From assembly GCF_000427095.1 (NCBI RefSeq), contig NC_021487.1, positions 2,961,241 to 3,025,240 on the forward strand: a DNA stretch of 64,000 bases. Reading direction: 5' to 3'. Origin of the DNA: Chthonomonas calidirosea T49. GTDB lineage: Bacteria; Armatimonadota; Chthonomonadetes; Chthonomonadales; Chthonomonadaceae. The notes beneath the pieces are model-generated. The model saw only the letters and a program-made list of their open reading frames with translations. It had not been told where the DNA came from and did not search any database. The position numbers were made by a program, and so were the translations under genes. Positions 36,307 to 45,870 of the stretch are shown here, one piece after another; position 1 is the stretch's first letter; each line of letters begins with the position of its first letter.

Positions 36307-36858
36307 ATGTCTACAACTCCCTTTGATAGAATGGAGATTGTAGAAGGCGATATTACCCGTTTGCAGGTGGATGCCATCGTGAATGCGGCCAACACTACGC
36401 TGCTGGGAGGTGGTGGCGTGGATGGCGCCATTCACCGTGCCGCTGGCCCGGAGCTTCTCGAGGAGTGCCGAACTCTGGGGGGATGCCCCACAGGGGAGGC
36501 TCGCATTACGAAAGGGTATCGCTTGCCGGCGCGCTATGTGATCCATGCGGTGGGGCCGGTATGGTACGGCGGCGATCGGGGGGAGGATGCCCTGCTGGCG
36601 AGCTGCTATCGTCATAGCCTCCGCCTCGCGAAAGAGCACGGCGTACGCACCATCGCCTTTCCGGCGATCAGCACAGGCGCCTATCGCTTTCCCTTGGAGC
36701 GCGCCACACGCATTGCCCTAAAAGAGGTGGCCGACTTTCTGCAACACAAGCCGCTACCGGAAAAGGTGATCTTCTGCTGCTTTGGCGCAGAGGCCTTTAA
36801 CACCTATAAAGAGGTGCTCCAAGAGCTGCGAGCGACATCGGAGCAACAAGAATCATAG
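36307..36858 (+). CDS. Macrodomain protein, O-acetyl-ADP-ribose deacetylase-like
   Basis: About 183 residues, a single macrodomain of the YmdB/MacroD type. ADP-ribose-binding motifs are [20 protein letters not shown] near residue 20 and [16 protein letters not shown] near 120. MacroD-type enzymes remove acetyl from O-acetyl-ADP-ribose and ADP-ribose from acidic residues; the Asn and Asp of the active site are present. Start at 36307 since GGAG lies nine bases upstream; the longer frame from 36277 begins within that ribosome site. The next gene begins immediately after its stop. Confidence 0.9.
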   Translation: MSTTPFDRMEIVEGDITRLQVDAIVNAANTTLLGGGGVDGAIHRAAGPELLEECRTLGGCPTGEARITKGYRLPARYVIHAVGPVWYGGDRGEDALLASCYRHSLRLAKEHGVRTIAFPAISTGAYRFPLERATRIALKEVADFLQHKPLPEKVIFCCFGAEAFNTYKEVLQELRATSEQQES

Positions 36859-38712
36859 ATGATTATGAAAAGACACCTACGACGTATATTCCTATGGCTC
36901 GGCGTCGGCGGGATGCTAGCAGGAGGAAGTTTCGGCTTGCTTTCAACGGAGGCACAGGTCTACCTCTACGGTGCCCGCCGACAGGCCTCTATTTTGACGG
37001 TGCACCTGCCGCCCAACGCGCCGGAGGCGCTGCAGCAGGCAATAGAGAGTGCCTATAAGGAGGGCTATCGCGGGGTGCGCATCGTGCCAGGAACTTATCC
37101 CATCGAAGGCCCGAACAACGATTTTGCGCTGCGCTTGGTGAACATGAGGGACTTCGAGGTGGATGGTCGTGGGGTGACCCTAGTGCGGCTGAATCCGCGC
37201 CAAGGCGGAATCCACCTCGATCACTGCACTCACGTGACCTTGCGCGGTTTTACCGTTCGCTTGGCGACCACCGTGCGCACTCAGGGCGCCATTGTGGCCA
37301 TAGACCCTCACAGAGAGTGGTTTGACATTGTCGTAGATAAGGGCTATCCCACGGACCTCGACAACCCGGCAGATTTTGACCCTCATCCTACCGCCTATTT
37401 CTTCGACCCAAAAACTCTCCAGTGGAAGCCGGGCGCTTACGATGTTTCCATTAGCCGGGTGGAGCGGCTAGGGCCTAACAAATTCCGGTTCCACGGCAGC
37501 TTTGGTGCTGACCACACCATGGCCGTCGGCGATCTCGTAACCTACCGAAACTACCTCTCCACCGATCTGGAAGTAAGCGATTGTGCCGGCATAAGGGTTG
37601 TAGGCCTCACCTTTGTAGGCCCGACTGGATGGGTCGTGCATGAGGGGGGCGGAGAGGGAGGTAACTTCTATAACTACTCCATTCTCTATCCACCGCCCCC
37701 GCCTGGGGCCACGCGCAGGCCGTTGATGGCGGCCGGGGCGGATGCCTTTCACTCCAGCGGTATTCGGCACGGCCCAACGGTTGAGGGATGCCTTCTGCAG
37801 GGGATGCCCGATGACGGAATCGCGATACATGGCCGCTACGCTATGGTGCAAGAATCCAATGGCAACCATCTCATCGTGCGGGTTCCTTGGGGCAACTTCT
37901 TTCAAGTAGGCGATCGCGTGCGGGTCTATACCAAAGATCTCGTGCCTTTAGGTGAGGCCAAGCTAAATGGAGTTGAAGTTCTCTCTAACTATCAGCCGCA
38001 ACGCCAAACCGATCAAAAGGCCTTTAAAGAGGGGTATGTTTTTGTGTCCCTCACCCTCAATCACGATCTGTCCGCGCCTTTTGAGGGCCTCGTGAGCGAT
38101 CCCGATGAGGATGGAAGCGGGTATGTGCTACGTAATAATATCATTCGCAATAACCGCGCACGCGGCCTGTTGCTAAAGGCCGATGATGGGCTGGTTGAGA
38201 ACAACACGATTGATGGCAGCACCATTGCGGGCATCGTGATCGCGCCGGAGCTGTGGTGGAACGAGGCCGACTATAGCCATCATGTGGTCGTGCGCAACAA
38301 CCACATTCGTCATGTGGGCTACGTCACTTGGCAGGGAACCGACCAAGCGGGCGCCATTTCGGTAATGGCATCGAACGACCACGGCTTCGTGCCCGGCTAT
38401 GGGCACCAGGACATTCAGATTGATGGCAATACCATAGAGAGTTGTGATGGGGTGAACCTCTTGGTGACCTCTGCGGAGAATGTGGATATCCGTAACAACG
38501 TTTTTCGCGATGCGCAGCAGCATCCCTCAAACCGTGGGGCTAACTGGCTTGATCCTAAAGCGCTCATCTACCTGACGGAATGTAAGGGGGTGCACCTGCA
38601 AGGAAACCGAGTGGAGAGGCTAGGGCATGAAAACACTCGTCTGGTAGAGGCCACCAAAACGGCTCTGGAGGTTACTGGTGTGAGCCAGGGTGTGCGTTTA
38701 GCGGCACGATGA
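36859..38712 (+). CDS. Secreted right-handed beta-helix protein
   Basis: 617 residues. Residues 4-32 form a signal peptide (RRIFLWLGVGGMLAGGSFG). The body repeats short turns with Asn ladders typical of parallel beta-helix proteins (YVLRNNIIRNNRARGLLLKA, ENVDIRNNVFRDAQQ), as in pectate lyase or polysaccharide epimerase folds. An early block AYKEGYRGVRIVPGTYPI is the capping region. No catalytic triad could be assigned, so substrate is unknown; a carbohydrate-active role is plausible. The ATG directly follows the macrodomain stop, so the genes are probably co-transcribed. Confidence 0.78.
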   Translation: MIMKRHLRRIFLWLGVGGMLAGGSFGLLSTEAQVYLYGARRQASILTVHLPPNAPEALQQAIESAYKEGYRGVRIVPGTYPIEGPNNDFALRLVNMRDFEVDGRGVTLVRLNPRQGGIHLDHCTHVTLRGFTVRLATTVRTQGAIVAIDPHREWFDIVVDKGYPTDLDNPADFDPHPTAYFFDPKTLQWKPGAYDVSISRVERLGPNKFRFHGSFGADHTMAVGDLVTYRNYLSTDLEVSDCAGIRVVGLTFVGPTGWVVHEGGGEGGNFYNYSILYPPPPPGATRRPLMAAGADAFHSSGIRHGPTVEGCLLQGMPDDGIAIHGRYAMVQESNGNHLIVRVPWGNFFQVGDRVRVYTKDLVPLGEAKLNGVEVLSNYQPQRQTDQKAFKEGYVFVSLTLNHDLSAPFEGLVSDPDEDGSGYVLRNNIIRNNRARGLLLKADDGLVENNTIDGSTIAGIVIAPELWWNEADYSHHVVVRNNHIRHVGYVTWQGTDQAGAISVMASNDHGFVPGYGHQDIQIDGNTIESCDGVNLLVTSAENVDIRNNVFRDAQQHPSNRGANWLDPKALIYLTECKGVHLQGNRVERLGHENTRLVEATKTALEVTGVSQGVRLAAR

Positions 38713-38877
38713 GAGACGTTGGTGGATGAGGGCGAAAGGCAAGCCCGCTGGCCATGGGCAGAGGGGGGAGGTGGAAGGCATCTGAGGCTTGAGGGGAGGT
38801 GCCTGAGGGTTTCGGCAGCTTCTCGGGCGGATCTGGTAGAATATAAATAGCTTTGTCATTGAAATTAGGTATCCATT

Positions 38878-40158
38878 ATGCCCGAACAGGGGGTTGAGAC
38901 TCTTGAAGAGGCGCTTGCAAGAGGAATCCGCTATGCACGCATGGCGGAGTGGGGGCGCGCTGTAGAGGCCTTCCGAAAGGCCGTGGCGCTCGATCCAGAG
39001 AACACGGAGGCGCGGTTTCGTCTTGGATGGGCTTTATGGAATTTGGCCGATACCGATAGGCCGACTTTAGCCGACATGGCTCTGCTCTACGGGGCGCAGC
39101 TCCTTGGGTTCGATCAGACGGTTCGCGATGGCCGTAGGCGCTATCGGGCTTGGCGACAGACTCTGGAGGATGCAGCCTACTATTTGGAATCGGTGGTGGA
39201 GCGCGATCCGAAGCATGCCCGAGCCTACCACTATTTAGCTCGTGTGTTTCATGCGCTCGATCGTCGTGATGAGGCCGAGCAGGCCGCCCGTGCGGCGGTT
39301 CAGTTGGATCCCTCCAATGCGAACTATCGTAACTTTGCCGCCTCGCTGAACGCTCTCTCCAACCGCCGCTACACGACTACCGAATCCGATCTTCCCCAGC
39401 AGAGCGCGCTTACATGGGACGATCTGGTGTTGAACCCGCGCACCAAACGTGAGCTGCGCCAGATGCAGCTCATGCTGGAGCAGCCGGAGCTTGCACGGGA
39501 GCTAGGGGTGCAACCACCCACGGGCATCCTTCTCAAAGGCCCGCCTGGCACCGGAAAAACCACCATCGCGCGCGTGTTGGCCAACGAGGCCAAATGCCAC
39601 TTCTACGCCATTACGCCGGCCGACATCAACCAGATGTATGTGGGAGAGAGCGAGAAAAGGGTTCAGGAGCTGTTTGCTCGCGCACGCGCGAACCCGCCCG
39701 CCATCATCTTTATTGACGAGATAGATGCGCTGCTGCCCATACGCCAGGGCGGGGTGGCCATCCATTCCGACAAAGTGGTGAACCAGTTTCTGCAGGAGAT
39801 GGATGGGCTAACGCCCAACAGCCGTGTCTTCATTATTGGCGCTACCAACCGCCCCGATATGCTCGACCCGGCCGTGCGGCGAGGAGGCCGCCTTTCGCGG
39901 GAGATCGAGATTCCTTTGCCGGACTTTGAGGCGCGTCGGCAGCTGTTCGCGCTGTGTACCCGCAACGCCAATTTAGCGCCCGATGTAGATATTGATGAGC
40001 TCGCCCGTAGAACCGACGGCTATAGCGGGGCCGACATTCGCGCTCTTGTGAACGAGGCGGGGCTGCTGGCCCTAATACGTATTGCTGATCAAGGGCAAGA
40101 TACCCCCCGTGCGCTCACCATGGCCGATTTCGAGGGCGCTCTTGCCAATCTGGGCTAG
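38878..40158 (+). CDS. TPR-AAA+ ATPase (VCP/FtsH-like module)
   Basis: 426 residues. Residues 5-165 hold tetratricopeptide repeats (GRAVEAFRKAVALDPENTEA, HYLARVFHALDRRDEAEQAA). A linker leads to one AAA+ domain: Walker A LLKGPPGTGKTTIARVLA near 220, Walker B PAIIFIDEIDALLP near 280, sensor-1 FIIGATNRPDMLDPA and the arginine-finger region near 330, and second-region YSGADIRALVNEAGLLALIR. Such proteins unfold or remodel partners picked by the TPR part. No protease domain or membrane helix is present. Transcribed alone; a possible -10 (TAGAAT) lies about 40 bases upstream. Confidence 0.85.
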   Translation: MPEQGVETLEEALARGIRYARMAEWGRAVEAFRKAVALDPENTEARFRLGWALWNLADTDRPTLADMALLYGAQLLGFDQTVRDGRRRYRAWRQTLEDAAYYLESVVERDPKHARAYHYLARVFHALDRRDEAEQAARAAVQLDPSNANYRNFAASLNALSNRRYTTTESDLPQQSALTWDDLVLNPRTKRELRQMQLMLEQPELARELGVQPPTGILLKGPPGTGKTTIARVLANEAKCHFYAITPADINQMYVGESEKRVQELFARARANPPAIIFIDEIDALLPIRQGGVAIHSDKVVNQFLQEMDGLTPNSRVFIIGATNRPDMLDPAVRRGGRLSREIEIPLPDFEARRQLFALCTRNANLAPDVDIDELARRTDGYSGADIRALVNEAGLLALIRIADQGQDTPRALTMADFEGALANLG

Positions 40159-40209
40159 ATCTACCGAGGCGAAGAACCCGTGCGATTGGGGGAGCGTCCA
40201 CGAAAAAGC

Positions 40210-40239
40210 TTGACTCGGCACTAAAGGATGTTGTATTCT
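40210..40239 (+). promoter_or_regulatory. Predicted promoter of tig-clpP-clpX
   Basis: TTGACT at 40210-40215, an 18-base spacer and TATTCT at 40234-40239, leaving a leader of about 45 bases before tig. A second TTGACA at 40252 has no matching -10. No CIRCE-like inverted repeat or obvious CtsR site is seen. Confidence 0.6.
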
Positions 40240-40290
40240 ACCCTCGCTAAGTTGACACTATAAGAGACCTATAAGGAAGCACCATTTGTT

Positions 40291-41649
40291 ATGCAGGTAA
40301 AAGTCGAACAAGCGACACCACGTACGGCTACGGTTGAGATCACCGTGGATGAGGAGCAGGTAAGCCGCACCTTCGAGAACGTTTATAAGGAGTTCAATCG
40401 GTACGTCAACGTGCCAGGGTTTCGACCAGGTAAGGCGCCTCTCGCCCTTTTAGAGCGTTACGTAGACCCCGAAAGGGTACGACGACGGGTTTTGGAAAAG
40501 CTTATCGCCGAAACCGGCTCCAAAGCGCTTGAGCAAGAGTCTCTGGAGGTGATGAGCGGCTACAACCCCGAAATTGATGCCCCCGACATCGAAAACAAAA
40601 AGCCGTATACCTATAAGTTGATCGTGCCGCTGGAGCCGGAGGTCACTCTGGGAGCTTATACAGGCCTGACCGTGGAGAAGCCCAAGCGGGTGGTAACCGA
40701 CGAGCTGGTGGAGCAGGAGATAGAGCGGCGCCGCAAGCCTTACGAGCGCCTCGAACGAGTGACCGACAGAGGGGTAGAGCCGGGCGACGTGTTGAGCGTA
40801 GAGATGCGCGTTCAAGAAGAGGGTGAAGAGGAGGACAAGGGGCCGGCACGACGTCGGCTTATCTTTCTCGGAAACAACATCCCCGGCTTTGATGAGGCCT
40901 TGTTGGGCATGCAGATCGGTGAGGAGCGTACCTTCACTCTGCCTTACCCCGACGACTACCCCGAGGAGGCCAAGCGCGGAAAACAGGCCACCTACACCGT
41001 GAAGTTGATCGGAATCAACGTGCGCAAACTGCCGGAGGTCAACGACGCCTTCGCCAAAGAGCTGGGCTATGAAAACGTTGAAACGATGCGTCAGCGGATA
41101 CGCGAGGAGCTGCAAGATTACTTTGAACGACTGGGTAATGAGCTTGCCGAGCAACGGCTCATCGCCGAGATCGTGAAAAACTCCACCGTGAACTTCTCGG
41201 AGATCCTCGTGAAGGAAGAGATGGAATCGCGCCTCGAATCGCTGGCGCGTGAACTGCAACGGCGCAACCTCTCGTATGAGCAGTATCTGGCCGCTATCGG
41301 CAAAACCGCCGAGGAACATCAGAGAGCACTGGCGGAACAGTCCGCCTATCGTATCGCAGCCTTCCTCGTGTTGCGCGCCATCGCTACTCAGGAGGGCCTG
41401 CAGGTTGATCAGGAGGAGATTGATGCGGCTTTCGATGATATGTTAGAAAAAGGTCAAATTACGGAAGAACAGTATGGGGAGTTTCGGCAAAATCCGCGGA
41501 AACGCTTGGAGCTGGCCGATGCGCTGGTGCGACAGCGTCTCCATGACTTTCTGTTTGCAAACAACACCGTGCAAGAGGTAGAGGTGTCCGATCTGCCCGA
41601 AGAGGAGTCGTCGGAGGAGGAGATCGCTACCGTAGAGGGGGGTGAATAA
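40291..41649 (+). CDS. tig: Trigger factor
   Basis: 452 residues. The ribosome-binding tail holds the family signature [20 protein letters not shown] near residue 35 (usual core GFRxGKxP). A PPIase (FKBP-like) domain spans about 150-245 ([20 protein letters not shown]), and the long helical chaperone arms make up the rest. The acidic tail ([16 protein letters not shown]) is common in the family. It folds nascent chains at the ribosome exit. First gene of an operon; its TAA overlaps the clpP ATG by one base. Confidence 0.94.
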   Translation: MQVKVEQATPRTATVEITVDEEQVSRTFENVYKEFNRYVNVPGFRPGKAPLALLERYVDPERVRRRVLEKLIAETGSKALEQESLEVMSGYNPEIDAPDIENKKPYTYKLIVPLEPEVTLGAYTGLTVEKPKRVVTDELVEQEIERRRKPYERLERVTDRGVEPGDVLSVEMRVQEEGEEEDKGPARRRLIFLGNNIPGFDEALLGMQIGEERTFTLPYPDDYPEEAKRGKQATYTVKLIGINVRKLPEVNDAFAKELGYENVETMRQRIREELQDYFERLGNELAEQRLIAEIVKNSTVNFSEILVKEEMESRLESLARELQRRNLSYEQYLAAIGKTAEEHQRALAEQSAYRIAAFLVLRAIATQEGLQVDQEEIDAAFDDMLEKGQITEEQYGEFRQNPRKRLELADALVRQRLHDFLFANNTVQEVEVSDLPEEESSEEEIATVEGGE

Positions 41650-42260
41650 TGGAACGGAAAATTGAGACACCGCAAAACGTGATTCCCATGGTGGTCGAGC
41701 AGAGCGCCCGAGGAGAACGCGCCTACGATCTCTACTCGCGCCTGCTTCGCGACCGCATCGTGTTTGTGGGAGAGCCGATAACCGACCACCTCGCCAACCT
41801 CGTTATCGCCGAGCTGCTTTTCCTGGAGCGTGAAGACCCCGATGCCGACATCGAGCTGTATATCAACAGCCCTGGCGGAAGCGTCTCGGCTGGACTGGCC
41901 ATGTACGACATCATGCAGATGCTGAAATGCGATGTCGCCACGATCTGCGTGGGGATGGCGGCCTCCATGGCGGCCGTTTTGTTGGCCGGTGGTACCGCCG
42001 GAAAGCGCTATGCGCTCCCCAACTCTCGAATTATGATTCACTCGGTGGCCGGCGGATATGAGGGGCCCGTGCAGGACGCCGAGATTCGCCTGCGCGAGAT
42101 GGTACGTATGCAAGATGTGCTGACCGAAATACTCGCTCGGCATACCCATCAGCCGACCGATAAGGTACGGCGCGACATGGACCGCGACTATTTTATGTCG
42201 CCTCAAGAGGCCCTTGAGTATGGCTTAATAGATAAGATCGTGGATAAGAACGAACGTTAG
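41649..42260 (+). CDS. clpP: ATP-dependent Clp protease proteolytic subunit
   Basis: 203 residues. The catalytic triad is Ser106 (in [14 protein letters not shown]), His131 (in [11 protein letters not shown]) and Asp180 (in [11 protein letters not shown]). [16 protein letters not shown] forms the oxyanion strand. It forms barrels that degrade substrates unfolded by ClpX. One deviation: after the catalytic His most ClpPs have Gln-Pro (HQP), here Ser-Val. The gene overlaps tig by one base, and clpX follows after 34 bases. Confidence 0.95.
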   Translation: MERKIETPQNVIPMVVEQSARGERAYDLYSRLLRDRIVFVGEPITDHLANLVIAELLFLEREDPDADIELYINSPGGSVSAGLAMYDIMQMLKCDVATICVGMAASMAAVLLAGGTAGKRYALPNSRIMIHSVAGGYEGPVQDAEIRLREMVRMQDVLTEILARHTHQPTDKVRRDMDRDYFMSPQEALEYGLIDKIVDKNER

Positions 42261-42294
42261 AAAAACGGAGCGCTTCCGTTTCAAGGAGAGAGCT

Positions 42295-43587
42295 TTGTCA
42301 AGAGTTTTTGAGAGGTCCGAGAACCGCTGCGTGCTGTGCGGTAAAACACGGGAGCAGGTGGGCAAACTGATAGCGGGGGTGTATGGTGCCGTCTGCTTCC
42401 AGTGTGTCGAACGTTGTAATGAGATCATCGCTCGTGAGGGCCAAGAGGTCGCTCCGGGTGTGGGGCCGGCTTGGGGGTCTATTCCCAAACCGAAAGAGAT
42501 CTACCGCATCCTCAGTCAGTATGTGGTGGGGCAGGAGCGCGCCAAACGCGTGCTCTCGGTGGCGGTCTATAACCACTATAAGCGCATTAACGCGCCGAGC
42601 AACGATGTGGAGCTGCAAAAGTCCAACATTCTCCTCATCGGGCCAACCGGCTCTGGCAAAACGCTGCTAGCCCAAACGCTTGCCCGCATCCTCAACGTTC
42701 CTTTTGCCATCGCCGATGCCACCACCCTTACCGAGGCGGGCTATGTGGGCGAGGACGTAGAAAATATTCTGTTGAAGTTGCTGCAGGCCGCCGAAAACAT
42801 GAACCCTAGTGGCGGCCTTGAGCAGACCATCCGCAACGCACAGCGCGGCATTATCTACATTGATGAAATAGACAAGATCAGCCGTAAAAGCGAAAATCCC
42901 TCCATTACCCGCGACGTGAGCGGAGAGGGGGTGCAGCAGGCCCTGCTGAAAATTCTGGAGGGCACCATCGCCAACGTTCCCCCTCAGGGAGGTCGCAAGC
43001 ACCCTCAGCAAGAGTATGTACAGGTAGATACCACCAATATTCTTTTTATCTGCGGAGGCGCTTTTGAGGGGCTTACCGACATCATCTCACGCCGTATTAA
43101 CAACCGTACCATGGGTATTCGCGCCAACATCGGCGATAAGCAGGATCGAGCCTCGCAAAAAGGAAACCTCTACCAGCACGTGATGCCCGACGACCTGCTA
43201 AAATACGGTCTCATTCCCGAATTTGTGGGGCGCCTGCCCATTGTGGCCACTCTCGACCCGTTGGATGAAGAGGCTCTCATGCGCATTCTCGTAGAGCCTA
43301 AGAACGCCTTGGTCAAACAGTACGCGCGTTTCTTGGAGTATGAGGGAGTGGAGCTGGTGTTTACCGAAGCCGCCCTGCGCGCCATCGCCCGCGAGGCCAT
43401 CCAACGCAGTACCGGCGCCCGCGCCCTACGCACCATTATCGAAGAGGTTATGCTTAACGTAATGTATGAGCTGCCCTCTCAATCCAACGTGAAAAAGTGC
43501 GTGGTGGATGAGGAGACGGTGCTAAAACGAATTGACCCTACGCTCATCACCGACAACGCCGAAGATGCCATGCGTCAGGCCTCCTAA
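42295..43587 (+). CDS. clpX: ATP-dependent protease ATP-binding subunit ClpX
   Basis: 430 residues. The N-terminal zinc-binding domain has [10 protein letters not shown] and VCFQCVERC. The AAA+ core has Walker [18 protein letters not shown] near 120, Walker [19 protein letters not shown] near 185 and the pore-side [34 protein letters not shown], the sensor region and the ClpP-binding loop position ([10 protein letters not shown] nearby) are present. It recognises and unfolds substrates for ClpP. It uses a TTG start with AAGGAG six bases upstream. Last gene of the operon, convergent with the damaged pseudopilin gene. Confidence 0.95.
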   Translation: MSRVFERSENRCVLCGKTREQVGKLIAGVYGAVCFQCVERCNEIIAREGQEVAPGVGPAWGSIPKPKEIYRILSQYVVGQERAKRVLSVAVYNHYKRINAPSNDVELQKSNILLIGPTGSGKTLLAQTLARILNVPFAIADATTLTEAGYVGEDVENILLKLLQAAENMNPSGGLEQTIRNAQRGIIYIDEIDKISRKSENPSITRDVSGEGVQQALLKILEGTIANVPPQGGRKHPQQEYVQVDTTNILFICGGAFEGLTDIISRRINNRTMGIRANIGDKQDRASQKGNLYQHVMPDDLLKYGLIPEFVGRLPIVATLDPLDEEALMRILVEPKNALVKQYARFLEYEGVELVFTEAALRAIAREAIQRSTGARALRTIIEEVMLNVMYELPSQSNVKKCVVDEETVLKRIDPTLITDNAEDAMRQAS

Positions 43588-43589
43588 CG

Positions 43590-44238
43590 CTAGCGAGATG
43601 GCTTTGCGAAATCGGCCGCCGTCACGGGGTTGTAAATAATGCCAAAACCCTTCTGGTGCTCTATGCGCACCCCCTTTCCTAGCCCGAAACGGTCGCTGAC
43701 ATACTCCCGCACTTTATCCGGTAAAACGGCCACCGTCCCTGCCGGCAGTTGGAACACGGAGACGGGGAAGCTCTTTACAAAGCGTGGTGATAACACGATC
43801 GCCATCCCGCGCTACAAGCGTGGAGAACCGGCTGGGTTTTGGTATCATGGGATCATCACTGATAAAAGACCAGGAATAGCTTGATGCTGCCTGTTTTTTC
43901 TCTTGGGGCGATTTGTTGGGGTCGAGCCAGAAGTCGGGGCAGTGGAGCACACGATGGTCTTTCACGTAGGCATTGTCAAAAGTGAATATTCCATCTTGTT
44001 CAGTTGGCAGTCCGAGCTGGGAGACGGTCATGGGGACGCCTTGCAGGGCCTCCTGTCCATCGTAGTCTGAACGGTAGAGCGACAAGGCCACTCCTATCTG
44101 GTGGAGGTTGGAGATACACACGTTCTGGCGTGCCTTCTCGTGTGCAGGGGCGAACACCATCCACAGAATGCCTGCCAGCAACGCGATAATCCCCAGCACC
44201 ACCAACAGCTCTACTAACGTGAAACCTCGATACCGCAT
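43590..44238 (-). pseudogene. Pilin-like gene with an apparent frameshift
   Basis: The 5' part encodes a prepilin (MRYRGFTLVELLVVLGII, then APAHEKARQNVCISNLHQIG), FTLVE being the peptidase site. After SRFSTLVARDGDR, near 43795, that frame loses coding character and stops at 43714. The +1 frame from there continues as a plausible C-terminus (PAGTVAVLPDKVREYVSDRF, then GVRIEHQKGFGII) to a stop at 43590. One indel would join them into about 215 residues. Either a real frameshift mutation or a sequencing error. It follows the redoxin-like gene by 19 bases, in a block with another dead gene. Confidence 0.65.
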
Positions 44239-44257
44239 CTACTTTGCCCTCATTGCT

Positions 44258-44941
44258 TTAAAACGGCTTGGAGTGTGGTGTCTCCAAAGGGGTCGTACTG
44301 CGGCCCAGGAGAACGATCGATCCACGCCACATGCCAGCTCCGATCAAAAAACAGCGTCCTGGCCATAACGCCTTAAGCTGCTTGACCAGATCTCCTTTTA
44401 TGTCGCACACGATGGGCACTTTTAAACCCTGCTGCTTAACAAACGTCTGCGCGATGAAAGAGGGCGCCGTGGTAAACAACACGAAACCGACTCCTCGCGC
44501 CTTTGCCTCTTCCTGCCAGCTCTTCAAGTTCACATTGAGGCACGACGCACAGTTGCCCACATAACCCAGCAGCGTATAACGCACGTGCTTTGGGGCCACT
44601 TGCCGTACTATCTTGCCAATGCCTGTCGGCAGGAACGGCGTGCCGATCTTGGGAGCGTTCTTCATCGCCTCCAAGTAGGGGTCTTGAGACGCGCTAGAGG
44701 CCGAAGAGGAGCGAAGCGGCAACAGGCTGCGATGACGATGGAGTGTCACCTTATCGTGCGGAAGTAGCCACATCAAAATAAGCGCTTCGGTGCCAAAAAG
44801 CATCAGCAACAGAGAACGATAAAGGATACGCGAAGTCCTGGCCGTTTGAGTTTGAACCGCTTCCTCCCTCACCTCAAAAGAAGGATTTGAAGGTTCTTCA
44901 TTCACCGATGCTGTTGCCGAAGGCGACTGGTTTTGATCCAT
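44258..44941 (-). CDS. Membrane-anchored thioredoxin/redoxin-like protein
   Basis: 227 residues. About 36 polar residues precede one transmembrane helix (YRSLLLMLFGTEALILMWLL). The outside part resembles peroxiredoxin/TlpA folds: YTLLGYVGNCASCLNVNLKS carries a CxxC motif (CASC) where the thioredoxin active site sits, followed by GVGFVLFTTAPSFIAQTFVK. It may reduce or form disulfides at the cell surface, by inference. Start at 44941 with GGAGG eleven bases upstream. Downstream is the frameshifted pilin gene, upstream the dead sigma gene, all in one direction, so an ancestral three-gene operon is likely. Confidence 0.7.
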   Translation of the reverse strand: MDQNQSPSATASVNEEPSNPSFEVREEAVQTQTARTSRILYRSLLLMLFGTEALILMWLLPHDKVTLHRHRSLLPLRSSSASSASQDPYLEAMKNAPKIGTPFLPTGIGKIVRQVAPKHVRYTLLGYVGNCASCLNVNLKSWQEEAKARGVGFVLFTTAPSFIAQTFVKQQGLKVPIVCDIKGDLVKQLKALWPGRCFLIGAGMWRGSIVLLGRSTTPLETPHSKPF

Positions 44942-45010
44942 CGTTTGATAGCCCTCCAAGCCGGTCTCAGTGAGCGCCACAGTCCTTGCAGAGAGCAGCT
45001 TTTTTCGCTT

Positions 45011-45625
45011 CTATATATCGGCAGCGCCCCGTTTGATGGCTTCCTTTATGCCCTGCCACAAAGGCTTCTAATCATCTTCCAATCTTCGCTGATGGACCGC
45101 CATATACTCCTTGAAATCCTCTTCAGTTAGCCCATTGGCTCCAGTACGGAGCGCAGATGGGTGATGGCGCGGTGTTAGGCCATACGCACAGCGCCATCAC
45201 TGCGCCCCGTCTGGTTGGCGATTTCAACAAAGCTTTGCTGCTCGATGACATGCGCTTAGATCAGGGCACGTTCCTTTTCGGAAAGAGTGCCTAAAGAGAC
45301 CTCGATCAGGTTGTGAAACTCTTGCCGAAGCAGCAGGTCATCGGGGTCAATTGTCTTAGGGGGTTTGCTGGGCCTCTTGCTTCAGCTGCTCCAGGCACTT
45401 TTGCCTGGCGCGGTAATGACGCAGGTAGTCCACCGCAAAGTTGTGGGCGTAGCGGTTGGGGCGCGCACGGATGGCGGCCAGCTCTTCAGGCGATCGTTTG
45501 AGCAGGTACTCTATGAGCTGTTGGCCGCAATCTTTTACGTTCTCTGCCGGGGGTTGGAAACGGCGGGCTTACATCCGGGCAAGCTTGGCAAGCTTCTGAA
45601 GCTCTTCATCACAGAACGCTTCCAT
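45011..45625 (-). pseudogene. Decayed ECF-type sigma factor gene
   Basis: Reading the minus strand in pieces gives a complete sigma factor of about 204 codons. It starts ATG at 45625. A region-2-like part ends AAIRARPNRYAHNFAVDYL and region 4 reads TLSEKERALI, stop, AHVIEQQSFVEIANQTGRSD, GAVRMA, stop, HRAITHLRSVLE. The tail is GLTEEDFKEYMAVHQRRLED. Lesions are in-frame TAA at 45569-45571, 45256-45258 and 45175-45177, TAG at 45068-45070, and two mutually compensating indels near 45355 and 45138. Replacing the stops by Tyr or Leu would restore family-like sequence (for example VRMALHRA). With so many lesions this is a dead gene, not a sequencing error. Confidence 0.82.
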
Positions 45626-45870
45626 GGGGAAACTCGCTTTCTTAGAAAAGCAAAGCGAACGGCATCGCGGAGCGAGGCGATGCGTGTGAAACGACATCAG
45701 CTATAAAAAAGACTGGGTGTGGAAGACAGAGGTTTCAAAAAAATTTTTGTCGCTCACACTTTTTGGGGAAAAATTCGGGAAACAGAGGCAAACGGAAAAG
45801 GTCCCCCTGGCAAGCATTTCCGCTCGGCGCGAAATGCCGAAACGGTAAAGCCCAGTGATCTGCCTGCCTC
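45626..45870. other. Intergenic stretch upstream of the dead sigma gene
   Basis: 245 bases with no frame that looks coding. An A/T-rich patch (AAAAAAATTTTTGTCGC) at about 45738 may be the old promoter region of the sigma gene. The neighbouring KDG kinase gene ends at its right edge. Nothing else is recognised. Confidence 0.4.

Noticed and set aside
40450-42206. 289- and 250-codon frames antisense to tig and clpP
   Set aside because: They mirror intact conserved genes and have no recognisable domain.
45313-45706. Forward frames of 62 and 113 codons
   Set aside because: They are antisense to the decayed sigma gene, whose family resemblance is clear on the other strand.
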